Positions 63,374 to 64,000 of a DNA stretch of 64,000 nucleotides are shown here, in pieces. The first letter of the stretch is position 1, and every line of letters starts with the position of its first letter. Source of the stretch: Oscillatoria acuminata PCC 6304 (GTDB lineage: Bacteria > Cyanobacteriota > Cyanobacteriia > Cyanobacteriales > Laspinemataceae); assembly GCF_000317105.1 (NCBI RefSeq), contig NC_019693.1:1-64000 (forward strand), written 5' to 3'. The notes beneath the pieces were generated by a model, which worked only from the letters and a program-made list of their open reading frames with translations, was not told the origin of the DNA and made no database searches. The position numbers and the translations under genes are program-made.

Positions 63374-64000
63374 CTAAAAGGACCGACAAAGTTGGGAGTC
63401 GGAGGGGACCTCGGGAATAAAACGGGGATTTGCGAGGGTTTCTAATTCCTGCAAGAGTTGGCTTTCAAGGGGTGCTGTTGCCAAAATTTCAGGTTTGAGA
63501 TCTCCCCATTTTTTGCCGGATTGGGTCTGATATCGGATTAAAGCATGGGGGATTTTTTTGGAGATGAAGACGCGGGGAGGGGCGAGTTGTCCTAATAGGC
63601 GGGCGTGACGATAATGGGGCGATCGCATGAGTGCGCGATCTAAACGTTGGGCGATCGCCTCCGGTGGCTCCTGGGCTTCATCCAGTAACAACAGATAATG
63701 GGCAACGGGTTGGGTCACTGGGACGAGGGTTTTGAAAAAGGTGGTTTCTAAGGAGATGTCTTCGAGGACGGTTTTGACAAAGGTTTCGGAGAGCTTTTCC
63801 CCAACTAAATCGCTGATGCTGCGATCGCGTCCCAGAAATTCTAAACAGGGGGTTTTGTGATAAAAATGGCTGACTCGAATGCGATCGCCAATCCGATATC
63901 GATACAACCCCCCTTTTTGAGAAATAATCAGGGTATATTCTTCCTTGAGTTTAATCTCATGGAGTTTATAAATCTGTCTCCTATCATCCTCAAACTCAAA
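63374..64000 (-). CDS. GH3-family acyl-amido synthetase-like protein, partial (5' end outside window)
   Basis: The frame is open from the window edge to a stop at 63374, giving 208 visible residues. The segment LKEEYTLIISQKGGLYRYRIGDRIRVSHFYHKTPCLEFLGRDRSISDLVGEKLSE matches the C-terminal part of GH3 auxin-responsive-family enzymes, which are ANL-fold ligases that adenylate an acid and attach an amino acid. Bacterial members are of unknown substrate. The codon at 63907 is an internal Leu (TTG), not the start. The N-terminal ATP-binding part lies beyond the window. Confidence 0.85.
   Translation of the reverse strand, partial: FEFEDDRRQIYKLHEIKLKEEYTLIISQKGGLYRYRIGDRIRVSHFYHKTPCLEFLGRDRSISDLVGEKLSETFVKTVLEDISLETTFFKTLVPVTQPVAHYLLLLDEAQEPPEAIAQRLDRALMRSPHYRHARLLGQLAPPRVFISKKIPHALIRYQTQSGKKWGDLKPEILATAPLESQLLQELETLANPRFIPEVPSDSQLCRSF

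Overview
The window is chromosomal DNA of a filamentous-type cyanobacterium. The direct signs are the photosystem II subunit gene psbX, the plastid/cyanobacterial gene ycf66, many copies of the HIP1 octamer GCGATCGC, cyanobacterial DnaA boxes (TTTTCCACA) and many dispersed palindromic repeats. Assignment to Oscillatoriales or near relatives is an inference from protein style and repeat load, not a measured placement.

Layout. 0.2-3.1 kb: dnaA, a probable replication origin with five DnaA boxes, and dnaN. 3.1-8.6 kb: tandem repeats, tRNA-Leu(GAG), accC, a YggT membrane protein, psbX (too short for most gene finders), ycf66 and two paralogous beta-propeller-like lipoproteins. 8.7-19.4 kb: an accessory stretch between two insertion sequences, all host genes on the minus strand. 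It holds a secreted repeat protein, unknown proteins, a protein with two C-terminal membrane segments, and a large TPR-CHAT protease gene translationally coupled to a small unknown gene. The CHAT gene has been split by an IS4-type element with a clean 9-bp target duplication.

20-36 kb: GH31 glucosidase, two secreted OB-fold-like paralogues, an LmeA-type lipid-binding protein, a GH57 amylase, an Nfu-type Fe-S carrier, a DUF3386 protein, two paralogous GAF histidine kinases, a ribbon-helix-helix protein, a possible structured RNA and lepA. 36-50 kb: UDP-glucuronate decarboxylase and UDP-glucose dehydrogenase (together UDP-glucose to UDP-xylose), chromate transporter, a pentapeptide-repeat membrane protein, an oxidoreductase, a ROK/polyphosphate glucokinase, the E2 subunit of pyruvate dehydrogenase, a YlqD protein, an acyl-ACP/acyl-CoA synthetase, a retropepsin-like protein and a leucine-rich-repeat protein.

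51.5-57.1 kb: the clearest functional unit, a six-gene minus-strand guanidine operon. It runs from a guanidine-I riboswitch with an overlapping terminator into a nickel-dependent guanidine hydrolase, HypA- and HypB-like nickel chaperones and a three-gene ABC importer, and ends in a strong terminator. This matches the Synechocystis sll1077-sll1082 arrangement and should not be annotated as agmatinase plus hydrogenase maturation. 57.4-64 kb: a GH13 amylase with CBM20, a nusA without its usual neighbours, a CAP-domain RTX protein and the 3' part of a GH3-family gene running off the window.

The best candidate for something undescribed is the CHAT cassette at 13.0-19.4 kb. Its use as a defence or cell-death module is only a hypothesis, and in this genome its protease gene is interrupted.
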